A stretch of DNA of 40,553 nt, taken from assembly GCA_013365365.1 (NCBI GenBank), contig JABVXU010000481.1, positions 1 through 40,553 of the forward strand. Reading direction: 5' to 3'. A program made the position numbers and the translations under genes. The stretch comes from Cruorifilaria tuberocauda. Lineage: Eukaryota; Nematoda; Chromadorea; Rhabditida; Onchocercidae. Below the pieces are notes generated by a model, which ran no database searches, was not told where the DNA came from, and saw only the letters and a program-made list of their open reading frames with translations. Of the stretch, positions 10,984 through 24,160 are shown piece by piece (position 1 is the first letter of the stretch; each line of letters starts with the position of its first letter).

Positions 10984-13900
10984 ATGGATCGTGCAAAAAA
11001 ACGTTTAGCATCAGCATTCGATGGTTTTAAGAGTCAGCATAAATCGGAAATGGAATTGGAGGAGAAGATAACTGCAGAGGATCTTCGCTTAACAGAAGTA
11101 AGTGATGTGCAGTAAAATTTTCTGTATTTATTGAAATATCCCTAGAGGGAAGAGCGATGTTTATTTGGATACCACTAAAACATAATAGCACTTCAATTTT
11201 TTATATATTATTGAAGAGGGAAGAGAGGATGAGAGAAAAAGACTATTCAATATGGATTGATGATTACAATTTAGAGTTTTTCGCTCTACTGGAATTTGTA
11301 TAATATATTTTGAAGTGAGAATAAAAAAAATTTTTTTTTTAGATAATAAATAAATAACGGCAATTCGTATGACTCAATGATTTATAGAAATTTCTGATGA
11401 GATATTTACATTTTGAATTGAAGTTTTGGGCTCATCTAAGTATTATCTAAATATTCTAGTAATGTAGATATCCCAATAAACTTCCAATATTTAAGTCAGA
11501 GAAGCAAATGTTAAAACTTAGGTACTAATGATTCTTGGAACGATCGTTGTTATAATATTAAATTTTCAGAAGTATGAAACACATACTGATCAATAAAAGA
11601 AAAGAGAAAGAAAACGAAAATTACTGACTGAGGCATTATTTTGGCAAATCTCTAAGCTTCTGCTTTATCAAATTCATCATATTTAAAAATTCCCAACATA
11701 TTTGATTAAATTTATCATATTTTAAAGCAATTCTTTGGGCATTTTCAGATCGTAAGGCATGGGTTTCCAGACGATCCGCGTTGTATGGCCTATGATACCG
11801 TACAACGATTGTTAGCCATAGGTAATGGACACGGAGTAATCAGAGTCATTGGAGATGTTGGCGTGGATTATTGTCTGAAACATGAATCCGATGCTGCTGT
11901 GCTTCATATACAGTTCTTGATAAATGAAGTATGTTTTATTATTTTTCATGTTATCTTTATTAATTCAAAATTTTTAATAATCAAAATATGGAATTTTTTA
12001 TTAAAACTTTCGATTTATTTTAAACTTTTTCCTCTGATGATCTACTGGATTGGGATTTTTTTTTTGTTAGGCTTTACGATTAATCTTTAGTAAGAATTTT
12101 TTCAGGTGTTTTTTTTTTGCGAATCAGTAGGACTAAGCAATTAAAAGAATTGTTTTTAACAGGGTCTGAGCTTGCTTCACTACATCGATATAATTTGCAA
12201 TATCATTCTTAATCGTTATAAAAAGTAATAATATGTAAATGATCATTTCTTTCCTCATCATCTTCAAATATTAATAAAACATAAAACAGCTATTTTTTAG
12301 TATGAAATAACTGCTATAAATAAAAAAGGCTGTTTGAACAAAAGCATAAGGAAGAAATATAATATTCTTTTATTTTTAATTTTTTTATTCATTCAGAGTA
12401 ATTTATTTGTTTTTCTCCACGCAAAGTCTGTTTAATGCTCATTATCATGGCTAAATTACTAATTTCAACAGAGGAGAGATGTAAATAAGTCATACATCAA
12501 AGTATAATTGAAGTAAATAATGGGAAATGAAACTTTGGGAATTAAAGTACTAAAAGAAAAAATGAGAAATGAAAGAAAAACTATTTTCAGGGAGCACTAG
12601 TTACTGCATGTCGTGATGACCTCATACATCTCTGGAATTTTCGACAAAAAGTAAGGAGTGCATTTTTCATTATAAATTTGTAATTAAAGCAAGAGTCAAA
12701 AAATGAAGAAATTCGAGTAAATTTTTGTTTCATGCTTCAAAATTAAATGATCTGCAACTTTTAATCGTGAAAATAGACTTTTAATTGTTCGGATGTAGTG
12801 ATACTTTATCTTAGCTTGTTTAGGTACCAGTGGTGTTGCACAGTATACAGTTAACGAAGGAGCAAGTTACCTGTATCAGTCACTCTTTTCAAAGTAAATG
12901 GCTTTATTTAGGAACCGAACGTGGCAATATATATTTTGTTAATATAGCAACGTTTACCTTATCCAGCTATGCTATCAACTGGAATAAAGCCATCGATCTG
13001 TAAGTTTACTTGTTATATGAAAAGGGAAATGTGTTTTTTCGAATATAAATCAACTTTGTTTAAATGAGATATTGACAAATGTAGCATTGCTTTCTTAACT
13101 TTGTTTGATGCTCATCCTTTTAATTAGTTGTATTAGGAGTTGTAAAAAACGTATCCTTTTGATTTTGCTATTTCAGTTCCATTTGAAATGACGATGTATT
13201 TTGTTTTATGTTTTACTATATTTCAGGAGCGTTCGTACACATCCTGGTAGTGTAAAAGCTATTTCTGCCTGTCCTACCGACCTTTCTAAATTATTGCTTC
13301 TGTATGAAAAGGGAAATGTTGTATTATGGAATCTTCAAACAAAAGAAGTAAGAAGCCTTATAAAAATTAATTTTTATTGAAGAATAATCTATATTTTTTA
13401 TTAATATGGAGAAAATTCTCGATTCTTTTGATATTTATTTCAGGCGGATAGGTTCATATCTGATCATCCAGCTCGTTGCTTTGCATGGCATCATGATGGC
13501 CGACAGTTTATATGTGGTAATGCAGATGGATCTCTGTTAATTTGGAATACCCGAAAACCAGGGGAGTATACACAAAAACTGCAACCTCATGGGCAAAAAT
13601 GTAATCCTATTAATCAGGTTTGTCTTTACGTAAAGTTTTATGAATAAGAATCTAGAAACAAAGTACAAATTCCATAGTTCTGCATTTCGTAATTTTAAGA
13701 TATGCTTTTCTTTGCCTTTTTCATTTTTTAATGATTTATTTATTCACAAATTTTAGATCGATTGGAAGCATTCATCAGATGGAGAGCAGTTAATTATTTT
13801 CAGTGGCGGTTAGAACTTTAATGAACACTTTTCATGAAATCTAAGATTTAATAAATTGAAATTTAAAATTTCAAATTTGCAGGCATGTCGAAGGAAGATT

Positions 13901-16900
13901 GTGTATCACCTATCTTGACCATAATGAGATCATCAAAATCAGTTACAGTCCTGGAATTAGATCATCCTTTAATCACTTTCGCATCTCTGAATGCTTCACC
14001 TTATAGCAGTGTAGCGCAGCAACCATCTGGTATTGCAGCGCTTACGAAACATGACTTACTTGTTATCGATCTTACTATTCCAGGGTGATTTCGTATATTT
14101 GATGCAAGTCATCGTATACAAAATAATTGTCGAGTAAAATATTAGTTTTTAGATGAACTAATTTTCTACTATTCCTGAGTCTTTAAACTTTAAATATCCA
14201 AGTGAGAAGCGTGAGATATCAAAAGTTTATGGTTTATCACATGATTTTCTTCGCAACAGAAATTCTTTGCATTTAAACTTTTGATCTGAGTCAAAAAGTT
14301 GTAAATAGTATTGCTAATTTAAAATTCATTGCTATCCCAAGTAATCAATGAATTTCAGTTATCCGTGCCATGAAAATATCACTCCTATGGACATTCATGA
14401 ATCACGAGTACGATGCATATCCTATTTTTCCAACTGTCCGCTTGATTTACTTGGTGCTCTAGCACTTGTTGGTTCGAAACAGCGGCGTCAAGGATTTAGT
14501 GATAAGGTTTATTTATTTTATTCCTGAACTCAAATTTTTATACCTTACATTCCTTTGATTTGGAGCTTCAAAATTTGATTTTGCAGCCATGGCCAATCAC
14601 AGGTGGATATGGACGCGACTGTGCAATGGGTCATCAAGAACTATTGCTTACAGGGTAATTTTCCTTATATGTTTGTTTAAAATAGTTTCAGAACATCTAT
14701 ATGTAGTCTCAGGACATCTTATGAAGAAAGTAATCATTGTTATTGTTTTAGTAAGATAATTACAGGCTTTTAACGTATGGAGGACATTAGGGAGATCCAT
14801 GAATATTCATTTGATAAACATTAGTTCTTGGAATACTATACTTTATTTCGTGTTTCAGTAATCAAATTGCTTCAGTTAATCAGTAAAATTTAGTTTTGTT
14901 GTGGAAAACTGATAGGATATAATTCATCTAAAATTCTCCTTGTTGCAGCCATGAAGATGGGTCAATAAAATTCTGGCAGGCATCGGGTGAGCATCTACAA
15001 ATTTTGTACAAATTAAAAAGTGGGCGACATTTCGAACGAAACGATGGGACGGAATCTCATGAAGTATCGCATGCCGTTATGATGATTGAATTATGTTTGG
15101 ATTCTCGACTGCTGCTAGTTGCTGGACAAAGTGGACAGTTGACACTGTTTCGTTTTATGAAAACCGAAAACGCCCATGAAATTACTGTAAGACATTACTA
15201 AATTTTCAATATTTGAATTTGAATAGTGATATGGAAGACGAAAATATATTCTTTTGTTTCACTTAATTTATTAGCGTCGCTAAAAACTAATTTCTCTTTA
15301 AATATTTGCGAAATCAAATCCGTAATGATTTTAGAGTTATTTTTCTTCTCTTCCAGGTAATTAATGTCCCATCAGTATTTTCTTCTTCATCGAGTAACAT
15401 AGAGTCGATTGAAGCATCTCCTCCAAAGCGAGAATTGAAGAGGCAGGGAGCTGCAATTTCAGTGGAATCAAATAGTACAGATACCAGTGAAGGTAGCACA
15501 CATGATGGTTACTTTCCATTGAAAGTACGAGGTGGAGTGATCAGAAAACTTGCAGGATATCAGGTGAGTATGGTGTGATATATTTTTTTTCGAAAAACGT
15601 GTTCTTGGAAGCTTTTCTTTTTTTATTGAGCTCCATAGTAAAGTATTAATTTCAGCCAGATTTGGTGTGTATGGTTGCATGGAGGAATGCATCACAACCG
15701 GAGACAATTACAGCAATGGCCCTTAATTCAGCATATGGCATTATTGCTTTCGGTTTAGACTTTTATTTTTTTTATTACTACGTTTAGAATCCATTCGTAA
15801 TTGCATTAGCAATTTACGATGTTTTGAGAAGTTGTACATCAAATTTTATCTTTTTATTTTTCATTTTCATCTTCTAATTTCCACTGAGAAACTTCATTTT
15901 TTTGCACAAAATTTTCAGATCTTTTTTGCATGAAATCAAATGACTTAATAACTGGGATAATGTAGTACTGCAAGTAGAAAAGACGATGAATAGGATTGTA
16001 GGTATCTACTATATAGCAAAATTCTGCAAGCATGCTGAACTGAACAATATTGTTGTCTCAGTGAATTTTTAATTTCTAAATTAAAGAAACAAATCCTGTT
16101 AAATTTCGGACATTTCATTTAGTTTCCCTCGTTATTCTTCTTAGGCGTATGGTGAAGGATAGCTTTCATAGTCCAGTCGATAAATCCTGTTTCGATTAAC
16201 TTCTTTTGAATATTTTCTTGTTTTGAAATTTATTTATGTATAAAATGATTTCATTCATCATTCTTAATACTTTCAGGTACATCAGCAAGTTTGATTCTAG
16301 TTGATTTGGTGCAGTACATTATAATATGTTCTTGGTCGGTCGTTGACTTATACGTTCAGCATTCAACACCAATATTTATTAGTCAAAACAGTAACTCAAG
16401 TCAGCATGATGTTCGTCTTTTCGAATTTTTTTCCAAATTAAGCAGCAGGTTTCGAGAGTAACTTTTACAGATCGAGAGGTTAACAATATGGGGTTTAATA
16501 TTTAATTGCTTCATGTCCATCGTTTCTCAGATTTGAATCATATCACATATGTTTTACCTAAATAGTAGGGAGTAGATATAATAAATAGTCCCTACTGGGC
16601 TGGTGAGTATAGCTCAGTTAGTTTGTTAACACTATGAACTGTGAAAATATTTTTGATTCAGTAATTTTGTATTAGTAGAAAAAGAAAGCACAGAAAGATC
16701 ATCTAGCATATAGGTAATTGATGTGTTCCAATTTTCTTCTTTTCTGTTTCCTTGATTAGTTTATTGATACGTAAATGATTGTTTGCTGCTTTAGTATTTG
16801 TGCTTGCATATTATTTCATTGTTTATGTTTTGTAATTTTCGTTTCCGTGCACTTCTCTACAGTACTATTTTGATTTCAATTTAATATGTATAAACTTATC

Positions 16901-19900
16901 TAGGGAGTAATCTCAAGAATGTCTAGAAGTAAATATAACAGATGGCCTGATAAGTTGAACGATTACAAGTAAATTAGCTTGTACAAGATTAAGCGATGCA
17001 AAGTATTGGTAACTTATTTCGCAGTGAGCATGAGTAGTAACAAGTAGTGAGTACTGATATGCGTGGAAGTTTTGCATGTCATGCATTTAAGCGGAACCGC
17101 AAGCTTCTGAAATACACGTGCACTGTTCTGAAAATATCAGGTCATCTTTTCATATGTCTTGCTCAAATATGTTCGAAATAGTTTTTGTTGTGTGCATTGT
17201 GTATTTGCATGCAATTTTTGTCTTATTTGATCACGTATTTTCAGCCATTCATCGTCTCATCGCAACAACAAGAAACTTCCACAACAAATATCTCTGGCCA
17301 ATCACCTTCGCATACAGATGCCATATGTATGGGAGACTTTTCAGATAAATGTGCTACATCAAAAGTTTCCAAAACTACATCACCAGTACAACCTAAACCT
17401 ACAAATAAATCGTCAAACCGTCGGAATATTTTCAAACATATGCCGTTAGGCAAAGCATTTCTCAATCGGACAGCAGATGGAAATGACAAAATGAAAACAG
17501 TGGATACGGTTACGACAAATGATAAGGAGGCGTTAACAATCCAGAAAATCTCGTCGCGTAGTTTAGACAGTGCAAAGCATCAATCAGTGCGGAATGAAAT
17601 AAAAATTCAAAATGAAGTAGAAAGTGGATCCTTACGAAACAACGAAATATTAAGAGCAGAAGTCCCGGAAGAGGTTCGAGAGGTTGATGCATATTGTTTG
17701 ATCGACAAACTTCGTATTAAAAGGAAAACCTTTGTTCGCTCATCGACAATACATACGGCAACAGCCTCTGATGAACACTCCAAATCAATATCAGGGTCGA
17801 AAATAATGTTAGGTAAGGCAATCAGCATGCATACCCCATTTTCCGTTTTTAATATTTCTGACAGAGACAAGTGATCCAAAGGTTTAATAGAAATGGTGCT
17901 TTTTCTTTCAAAAACAAAATTTAAAAGTGGAATATGTTGTCAAGTCAAAAAACATTCATTTTTGTTTGCTACATTGGCAATTATGTTCGGGTCTAAGAGA
18001 TGAATAACAGGATCGAAGCTCGTTATACTTCGGTTCTGTTATGTGCATATAAAAAACTGCAGGATCATTGGCTTTGCTATCGGTACTGTGCAGATATTTT
18101 ATGGACCCTGCTTTGCTTGAATAAAACAACACATCATTCGTCATGTAATTTAGGTGTATTAGGAGTGATCCGATATATTTCAAAATAGTGAAATATTCTC
18201 AGATGAAAAAAGATGAGATTCTGAGTTGTGTTATTTTATGCGTATGTATTATTCCGAGTGCTATATTTGTCAGTTTATTTGTTTACTGATGTTCTCCTTG
18301 GACCGTAATTTCTTTTGTTTTACAGTACGTGTATATATTACATTTCCAATTCTACAGTAACAACTGATAGACTATCCTAAAGTAAGCTTAGTGTAGACAC
18401 ATCCTAAACATTGCTTTCGAAATTAAACCATATTTAATATTTTGCATTGATTCTTAGGATAAACTACTTTTACGTAGTTAAAATCTAAAAACCAAATTTT
18501 GTTGCAATTTTTAAAAGTAGTTGTTACGGTAGCTTCAGTATGGAGTGGATGCGAGACGTAACACTGATTCACCACCAATTATCGTCACTAGCAAATCGAT
18601 ATTACGCGGTAGTACGGAAGACTCACGTTTGCGTCTGGATAGACGACCGCAGTTGTTAAAGTTGCAATCTGTTGTTGATTCAGCCGGTGAAATTAATGGT
18701 ACTTATTTTTGTTTTCTGACATCCCCTTTATTTTTTATATTTTTCATATTTTTTTTTTAAATGAATAGAAATGGGAAAGTCGAAAGGCTAAATGCATTTT
18801 TACGTTAACTCTCTTTTTTTTTATTTGGTTTGCATTCTTTTTTTGACCTCATGCTCGCACTACCACTATGTTTCGACATATTTTATTGCAACTTGTGTGA
18901 AAAAATCCTGTAGATATGTTGTACAAAGTTTTTACAGAATTAAAACTTTGACATATTTGAAAATCGTAACCTACTGATGCATGCTTTACTACAAAAATAA
19001 TTATCATTATTACATTTAAGTTTAAATTGACGTAAACAGATTAATACTGTTCAGTCATTAGAGGTATTACGTGTTTTTCCAATAATGCGAAGCGGAATGT
19101 TACTCTATATAGAGTTATTAGTGTGCTGGATATTATTATTTAAAAGGGTGATCTAGCTAGAGCTTTCAGCTAAATATCCAATTTACATACATCATCTAGT
19201 TATTAACATTGTCGTATCTTCTAGCACCTCCTCTATAAGAATGATCTTTTGGTAATTTCAAATACTTTCTGAAATTTTTGTGTATCCTCTGGAATTTATG
19301 TTTTTTTTCTTTTTTTGAATTCCAAGTTATTGATTGTCTTTTATTCTTAAAAAAAATTCTTCTTCCGAATTCTTCAAAAAAAATTTAACAAGAATCAAGT
19401 AAAAAAGATTATTTTCGAGTGATGTAAAATAGTAATTAGAAATTATTATGAATTGGTTGTAAACAAGTTCTTCCATCCTATTGTTCTTTAATTTTTTAAA
19501 ATTTTTTGTTCTTTAATTTGTATTAAGTCAATTTTTATTGTAAAGCAAGTTCTGATTGTGGAATTTAATTTAAAGAGCTGATGCAGACTATGGTAACATA
19601 AATGAATACGGTGGAAAGGTGAAGAAAGAAGGTTGTAAAAATAAAAGAATGTTATTGCTTTGTGTGGTTTGTCTCTGCTTAAATTTAATCTCTTCCAAGC
19701 TTTAATTCAAATCCGCTATTTCAAGGAAATTTGGAGATTTTCAGAACCCAATTTTCGGTATAAAAATTGCATGAATGGCTACCATATAGAGCAAGTAAAG
19801 ACATATCGAAATTGAGCAGTGGTAATTGGTGTCTTCTATCCCTCATTTTTGTTTCTTCTTGACTGAAATTTTTACGCGTATGAATGTTTCCGTATCGAAT

Positions 19901-22900
19901 TATTTTCATTTTATTCTTGATCCTGCTGTAATAATTCAAGATAAGTCGTTCAGGTTGAATTTGTTATTTGGCTGAAAAAACCCATCACAGTTAGCAGACT
20001 TTTTATCATATAGACTCTTACTTGATAATAATGTTTAGAAAATTTCAGATTCGTCAGCAGCAAAGACAAGTTCAGTCGAAAAAAGTCCGTCAAGTAGCAA
20101 TAAGATGGTTTTTTCGGAGAGTGTAACTTCACTTACATTCATCCAGTCATTTGTCAAGAAACAAGGTTAATTTGCAGCTCAGGAATGTTAAATTAGATAT
20201 TAGATATTTTCTTTAGTGATGGTTATTTATAATTGTCAATACTGCTTTTAACTGATGTTGTTAGCTGGCAGTCTTTATCTCATAAAAGTTTGTGATTCTT
20301 TCTTTGTATAAAATAGACATGCTTTGAATAGCCTAGTGAATCATTGCCAGAGTTTCCAAATTGCTTTCAAATTTGTAAAATTTCAAAGGTACAATATTTT
20401 GAGAACTTCAGATCCTCGAGCATATTTGTGTCTTTGGGTTGGTACTTCTGCAAGCACATGTATTATATATCATTTATTGCTTCCTGCGGACCGGCTAAAT
20501 TCAACGGTTTCTGTGGTTCCTAGTGGTTGGTTCTTGCTTTTGTTAATTTTTGCAAAACATTTTATGAAAACTTCATTCAGCCAGATATTTTTCTGATTTG
20601 TTGATTTTTATGATTATCTGAAAACTTGATAATTCAATTCGAATTGAAACTAATTCCTGCAATAATGTTTTGTGGTATGCAATCAGGAGTGTTGAAAATT
20701 TGATATATTTTAGATGAATAAAGCTGGTATGCATTAATCCTGTGATTTTTTTAGGTTCAGTGATTCAGACGCGAGGACGTATGTTATACACAACATTGAT
20801 GGATCGAAATTTTTGTTTGTTAGAAGGTGCAGCGGAAAGTTATCATGAAAAAGTAAATGAGAAACCTAAAGTCAGCTTTAAATATGTGTTATATTTCGAA
20901 AATTTTCATCCTTAGAAGCTGAATGATTTTCTCAGGAATCTTATGAATGGGAACTTTAATTGATAGTATCCGCGTGGATTAACTGAGACTGGATTTCATG
21001 TCACTTATTTACATTTGGAATTTCGAGCCTGCTATGGCCATAAGCATGCATAAATTGAATAGACATAAATACGCTGAATTATCCATTTTAGGAAGGTGAC
21101 GGAAGCCATTCAGATGAAAACAATTTTCCGAACAAAATTCTCACAAGACTAAGTCTTTCACCAATTTGTTCAAACGCTGCGGAACTCTCTCGAGAGGATG
21201 ATTTTTTGCAAGTAGATGATATTCACTTATTGATAATTAAGTGTTTCATTTGCAACTATTTTTATAAATTCATACGAAATAAATTCGAAATTGGTGCCAT
21301 TGAGAATTCATATTTGGTATTCTTTGTTTTTGGTCATAAAGTCATTTTTTCAACTTTAATTATCGTTTCAGCTTGCAATTTTGGTTTCTGAAGATGAAGT
21401 ACATATCGTTGCACTACCAAATTTCAATTCTTTATTTTTATATCGTCCTGAATTTCCATTCGTTAAGGTTAATTTTCTAATACGGTTTAAAATATCGGAA
21501 TTTCTAGAATCGTTGCATTATAAAAATTGTTTAGCAATGTTATCTATAATGTGATTGTACAACAGAAGTATTTCCCAAAACTCTCTGCGAACAAAAACTT
21601 GGTCAATGATGGCCAAATGATGTCAGGTTATCTGAACCTTAATAAATAAATCAGCAGATAATTTGATTAAAATGATCCAACTTTGTCACAAAATTGTGTA
21701 ACGTAGAGATCAAGCTTGGACTGCTGTTTACATCTGTGATCTTTCAGGCACGAGCAACACACGTCCACGGATATCCTGTGCTAATGTTATTAAATGGTGC
21801 GGGACAAATTGTTGTACTAAGTCTCCCCAGTTTGAGGCTTCTTCTTTGCTCAAATCTTTTCCGACATTCCGTTGATTATGATGACCCGTAAATTTTTTAT
21901 TTATTATAAATTTAGTGATTTCAATGCAATAGTCGCTTAAAACATAAAAAGATTACTGACAAGAAATCAGAATTGTCTACATTTTTTGCTACTTCAAAGC
22001 AGTATTTTATTTTTTGGCGTATTTCAGCATGTGCTTCAAAACATCCTTTGCGGAACATGGATTGGGTATGTATACGATAACGCCATCAGAGGTAAACAGT
22101 TGGTTGAACTAGTTGCTGTAATCACCATCATAATGCAATCTAGAACTGAAGCCTACGCGAAATGTACAAAAGATCAATTGAAACTAGCAAATAGCAGGAC
22201 AAAATAAAATGAACAGAATAAAAAGATTTCAAAATATTCTTTCAAGCACTAAATCTACTCAGATTCACAAATCAAACGCTTTCTCAAATAGGAATATAAA
22301 TCTCAATAATCTAACAATAATCAAACAGTAATTTACTTATTCTTAAATCAAAACATATCTAGTAAAACTAACAACTAATAAAAAACGAAATATCCTGCGC
22401 AATCATTCAAGATCTCCAAAAATCATTCCTTTAAAAACATGTAAATAAAGAAACGAAAAGAACATAGAAGCATCTTCAATTATTGTTAGTGGTTGGTAAC
22501 TATAGATAATTGAATATTATAATAATATTTAAGACTCTCTTTCTTTTTTTCTTTTTTTTTCTCCTTTCCCTTAACTTTAAAGAAGATTGTTGTTTGGGAC
22601 ATATAAAGTTGCCTGTGTTTCAGCTTATGACATTCTCCGTAACCTTATCTTGAATTTGCCATTTTCGCATAATTGTTTTAATACTTGATCCAATTGAAGA
22701 GAGGAAGAAGAATGAAGGGGAAGAAATGAAAAGGGAAGAGGGGTCAACTGAAGACAAAATTGGCTGTAAATAGGCATTTTTAGAGATTAGCCGAACTTGA
22801 GATAGGATCTTATATTTCTTTGTAAAACATTAATATATTGTCTTTTGTAATCAAATTTAATCCCTGAAGTATTTCAGATTCAAAAATTCACGATATGCTC

Positions 22901-23948
22901 CGAATTGACATGCCAAGTACGCGAATCAGCTGGCGAGTTATTTGTGCCTGTTGATATGCCTGATCCACCAAGAAGCTCATTTCTAAAGGGGATGTCAACC
23001 TTATTTGGTAGTCAGAAAGATAGCTTCGATTTGGATGCTCTGTGTAATTCCTAGCTTTTTCTTTTCTCATTTTCTAATTTACGTGTGTTTTTTACTATGC
23101 TTGCTTTCTCAACCACTTCATTTGAATGTTTTTAAATCTCAAACAAACTGCAGTTCTTGACAAGAATTCGAACTCTGTGTCCGGCAGTAGTATGCGTTCT
23201 ATTGCAAAAACGATACCTGGTCCATCAAATGTGGAGCAAGCTTCAGCACGGAGTGTATCGGCGGGTCAAGCTGCAACTATGGCTTTACAGGTATTTTATC
23301 ATCATAAAGCCGCAGAATTTTTCTAAGCATTTCCGAGAAAAAACTCTTTTTGATTTTGTCTAATAGTCTTGAATGCGTATTTTAAAATACTCGTTAATAC
23401 TCATTACTTTCGATTTCTGTAAAATTTCTAAAACACATGGACGCAAGCACGTGGAAGCCTGCCTTCTTTTTTCTTTCATCGATTTGCAAATGAAATAAGA
23501 AATATGCAAATGAAATTTCTCACAGAAACAATTTCCGAGTAATTGATGTAGCTGATAGCTATAATAACTGAATCATGAGGTATGAGTCTCGATGATATCA
23601 GGAGGAGGAAAAGGCCAGCACAAATCGACTGTTTGAATCATCGGCAACCTATTCTATGTAAAAATTGAGCGAAGCGATTCAAATGTTCCGTCTTTAGCTC
23701 TTCTTAGAAATCTTAATTTTCAAGTTTCCGGTATCATGAGATGGATGCTTTACTTTCTAATTAATTAATAATAGTTCATTTTCTATATCTGCGTTATCCT
23801 GAATTTTCAGGCTTTAAATGAACGTGCAGAAAAGCTGAATGTTACCGTAGATGCGACAGAAAGACTTAAAGAAAATGCAATGGCTCTTTCGCAACGAACG
23901 GGAAAGCTAGTAGAGAAATATGAGAAGAAAAAGTGGTACAATTTCTAG
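10984..23948 (+). CDS. tom-1: Tomosyn (syntaxin-binding protein 5 family), WD40 plus R-SNARE, 27 exons
   Basis: Tomosyn is a cytosolic inhibitor of SNARE assembly. Its tail pairs with syntaxin/SNAP-25 in place of synaptobrevin and restrains vesicle priming. My model has these exons: 10984-11097, 11749-11928, 12591-12650, 12824-12999, 13227-13347, 13444-13617, 13757-13808, 13883-14084, 14359-14506, 14587-14654, 14949-15186, 15357-15563, 15656-15752, 16277-16410, 17245-17812, 17865-17881, 18539-18698, 20049-20165, 20412-20525, 20755-20852, 21092-21211, 21372-21467, 21748-21887, 22028-22091, 22878-23043, 23154-23290, 23811-23948. This gives about 1,301 aa, slightly longer than the roughly 1,150-1,200 usual in animals. 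Propeller motifs are LIHLWNF (about 109-115), NVVLWNL (207-213), SLLIWNT (247-253) and SIKFWQA (437-443). A Ser-rich linker spans about 650-930. The tail carries SIAKTIPGPS, then the R-SNARE with NERAEKL, whose Arg (about 1261) fits the zero layer, and the family ending KKWYNF. Exon 14's donor is weak (GTTCGT at 16411; alternative GTTCAG at 16354). I chose 16410 because it restores an Asp-Pro-Phe junction like the family's DPF/DPY. Confidence 0.93.
16564..16640 (+). other. Hairpin plus tRNA-like A-box in tomosyn intron 14
   Basis: AGTAGGGA (16564-16571) and TCCCTACT (16589-16596) form a perfect 8-bp inverted repeat with a 17-nt loop. Directly downstream, TATAGCTCAGTTAGTTTG (from about 16608) matches the conserved D-arm/A-box of tRNAs. 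I cannot complete a cloverleaf and no convincing B-box follows, so at most this is a decayed tRNA or tRNA-derived fragment. Confidence 0.2.
17245..17812 (+). other. tom-1: Large tomosyn linker exon (exon 15)
   Basis: This 568-nt exon is the longest of the gene and encodes about 189 residues of Ser/Thr/Lys-rich, low-hydrophobicity sequence lying between the two beta-propellers. That is where animal tomosyns carry their variable, phosphorylated and alternatively spliced loop. The acceptor GTATTTTCAG ends at 17244 and the donor TTAG|GTAAGG is at 17813. Reading through the donor reaches a stop at 17872-17874, so retaining the following 52-nt intron would give a truncated protein with no SNARE tail. 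Confidence 0.75.
17865..17881 (+). other. tom-1: Proposed 17-nt tomosyn microexon
   Basis: Exon 15 ends in phase 1, while the next clear exon at 18539 begins in phase 0, so a piece of 3n+2 nt must lie between them. At 17865-17881, AGACAAGTGATCCAAAG is flanked by the acceptor TTTCTGACAG and the donor GTTTAA. It supplies exactly this phase and encodes Glu-Thr-Ser-Asp-Pro-Lys across the junction. The 52-nt upstream intron is very short but acceptable for a nematode. No other in-phase solution was found by eye. The alternative is a different donor for exon 15, for example GAG|GTTGAT at about 17681. Confidence 0.5.
22596..22679 (+). repeat. Dispersed repeat copy 1 (tomosyn intron 24)
   Basis: An 84-bp segment with GGGACATATAAAG, CTGTGTTTCAGCT and TCTTGAATTTGCCATTTT is matched by a diverged copy at 24161-24250, downstream of the tomosyn stop. 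The preceding T-rich tracts are also similar. It contains an acceptor-like GTTTCAG, but no exon fits there. It is probably a remnant of a dispersed element of unknown type. Confidence 0.6.
23811..23948 (+). other. tom-1: Tomosyn C-terminal R-SNARE exon
   Basis: This last coding exon encodes 45 residues covering most of the SNARE coiled coil. It follows exon 26, whose final residues supply the first heptads. The Arg in NERAEKL aligns with the zero-layer Arg of synaptobrevin-type SNAREs (LERDQKL in VAMP2). No membrane anchor follows: the protein ends KKWYNF, as in other tomosyns, which compete for syntaxin without bridging membranes. Downstream of the zero layer the usual acidic LSELDDR-like stretch is replaced by NVTVDATERL. 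Confidence 0.85.
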
Positions 23949-24160
23949 ATGTTCCAGTCTGAAGCTTCTCGAAATTCAATGTTAATCATTGTTCAAAACT
24001 AGTTACTTTGATAATTTCTAGCGTCATTTCGTCCGACATAATTTCTTTTGCGAAATTTCTTTTCATGCATTTCTATATTCAGTTTGATACTCCTTTTTTC
24101 TATATCCAATTACAGGGTTGTTTTTTTTCTTTGCTTTATTCATAATTAGATTTTTTATTT

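Noticed and set aside
17241..17879. Antisense open frames opposite tomosyn exon 15
   Set aside because: They mirror a long coding exon on the + strand and show no independent features.
21986..22207. 73-codon frame MLLQSS... near tomosyn exon 24
   Set aside because: It is in another frame. The correct frame gives the family-like TSFAEHG then LGMYTITPSE ending at a GAG|GTAAAC donor, which joins in phase to IQKFT in exon 25.
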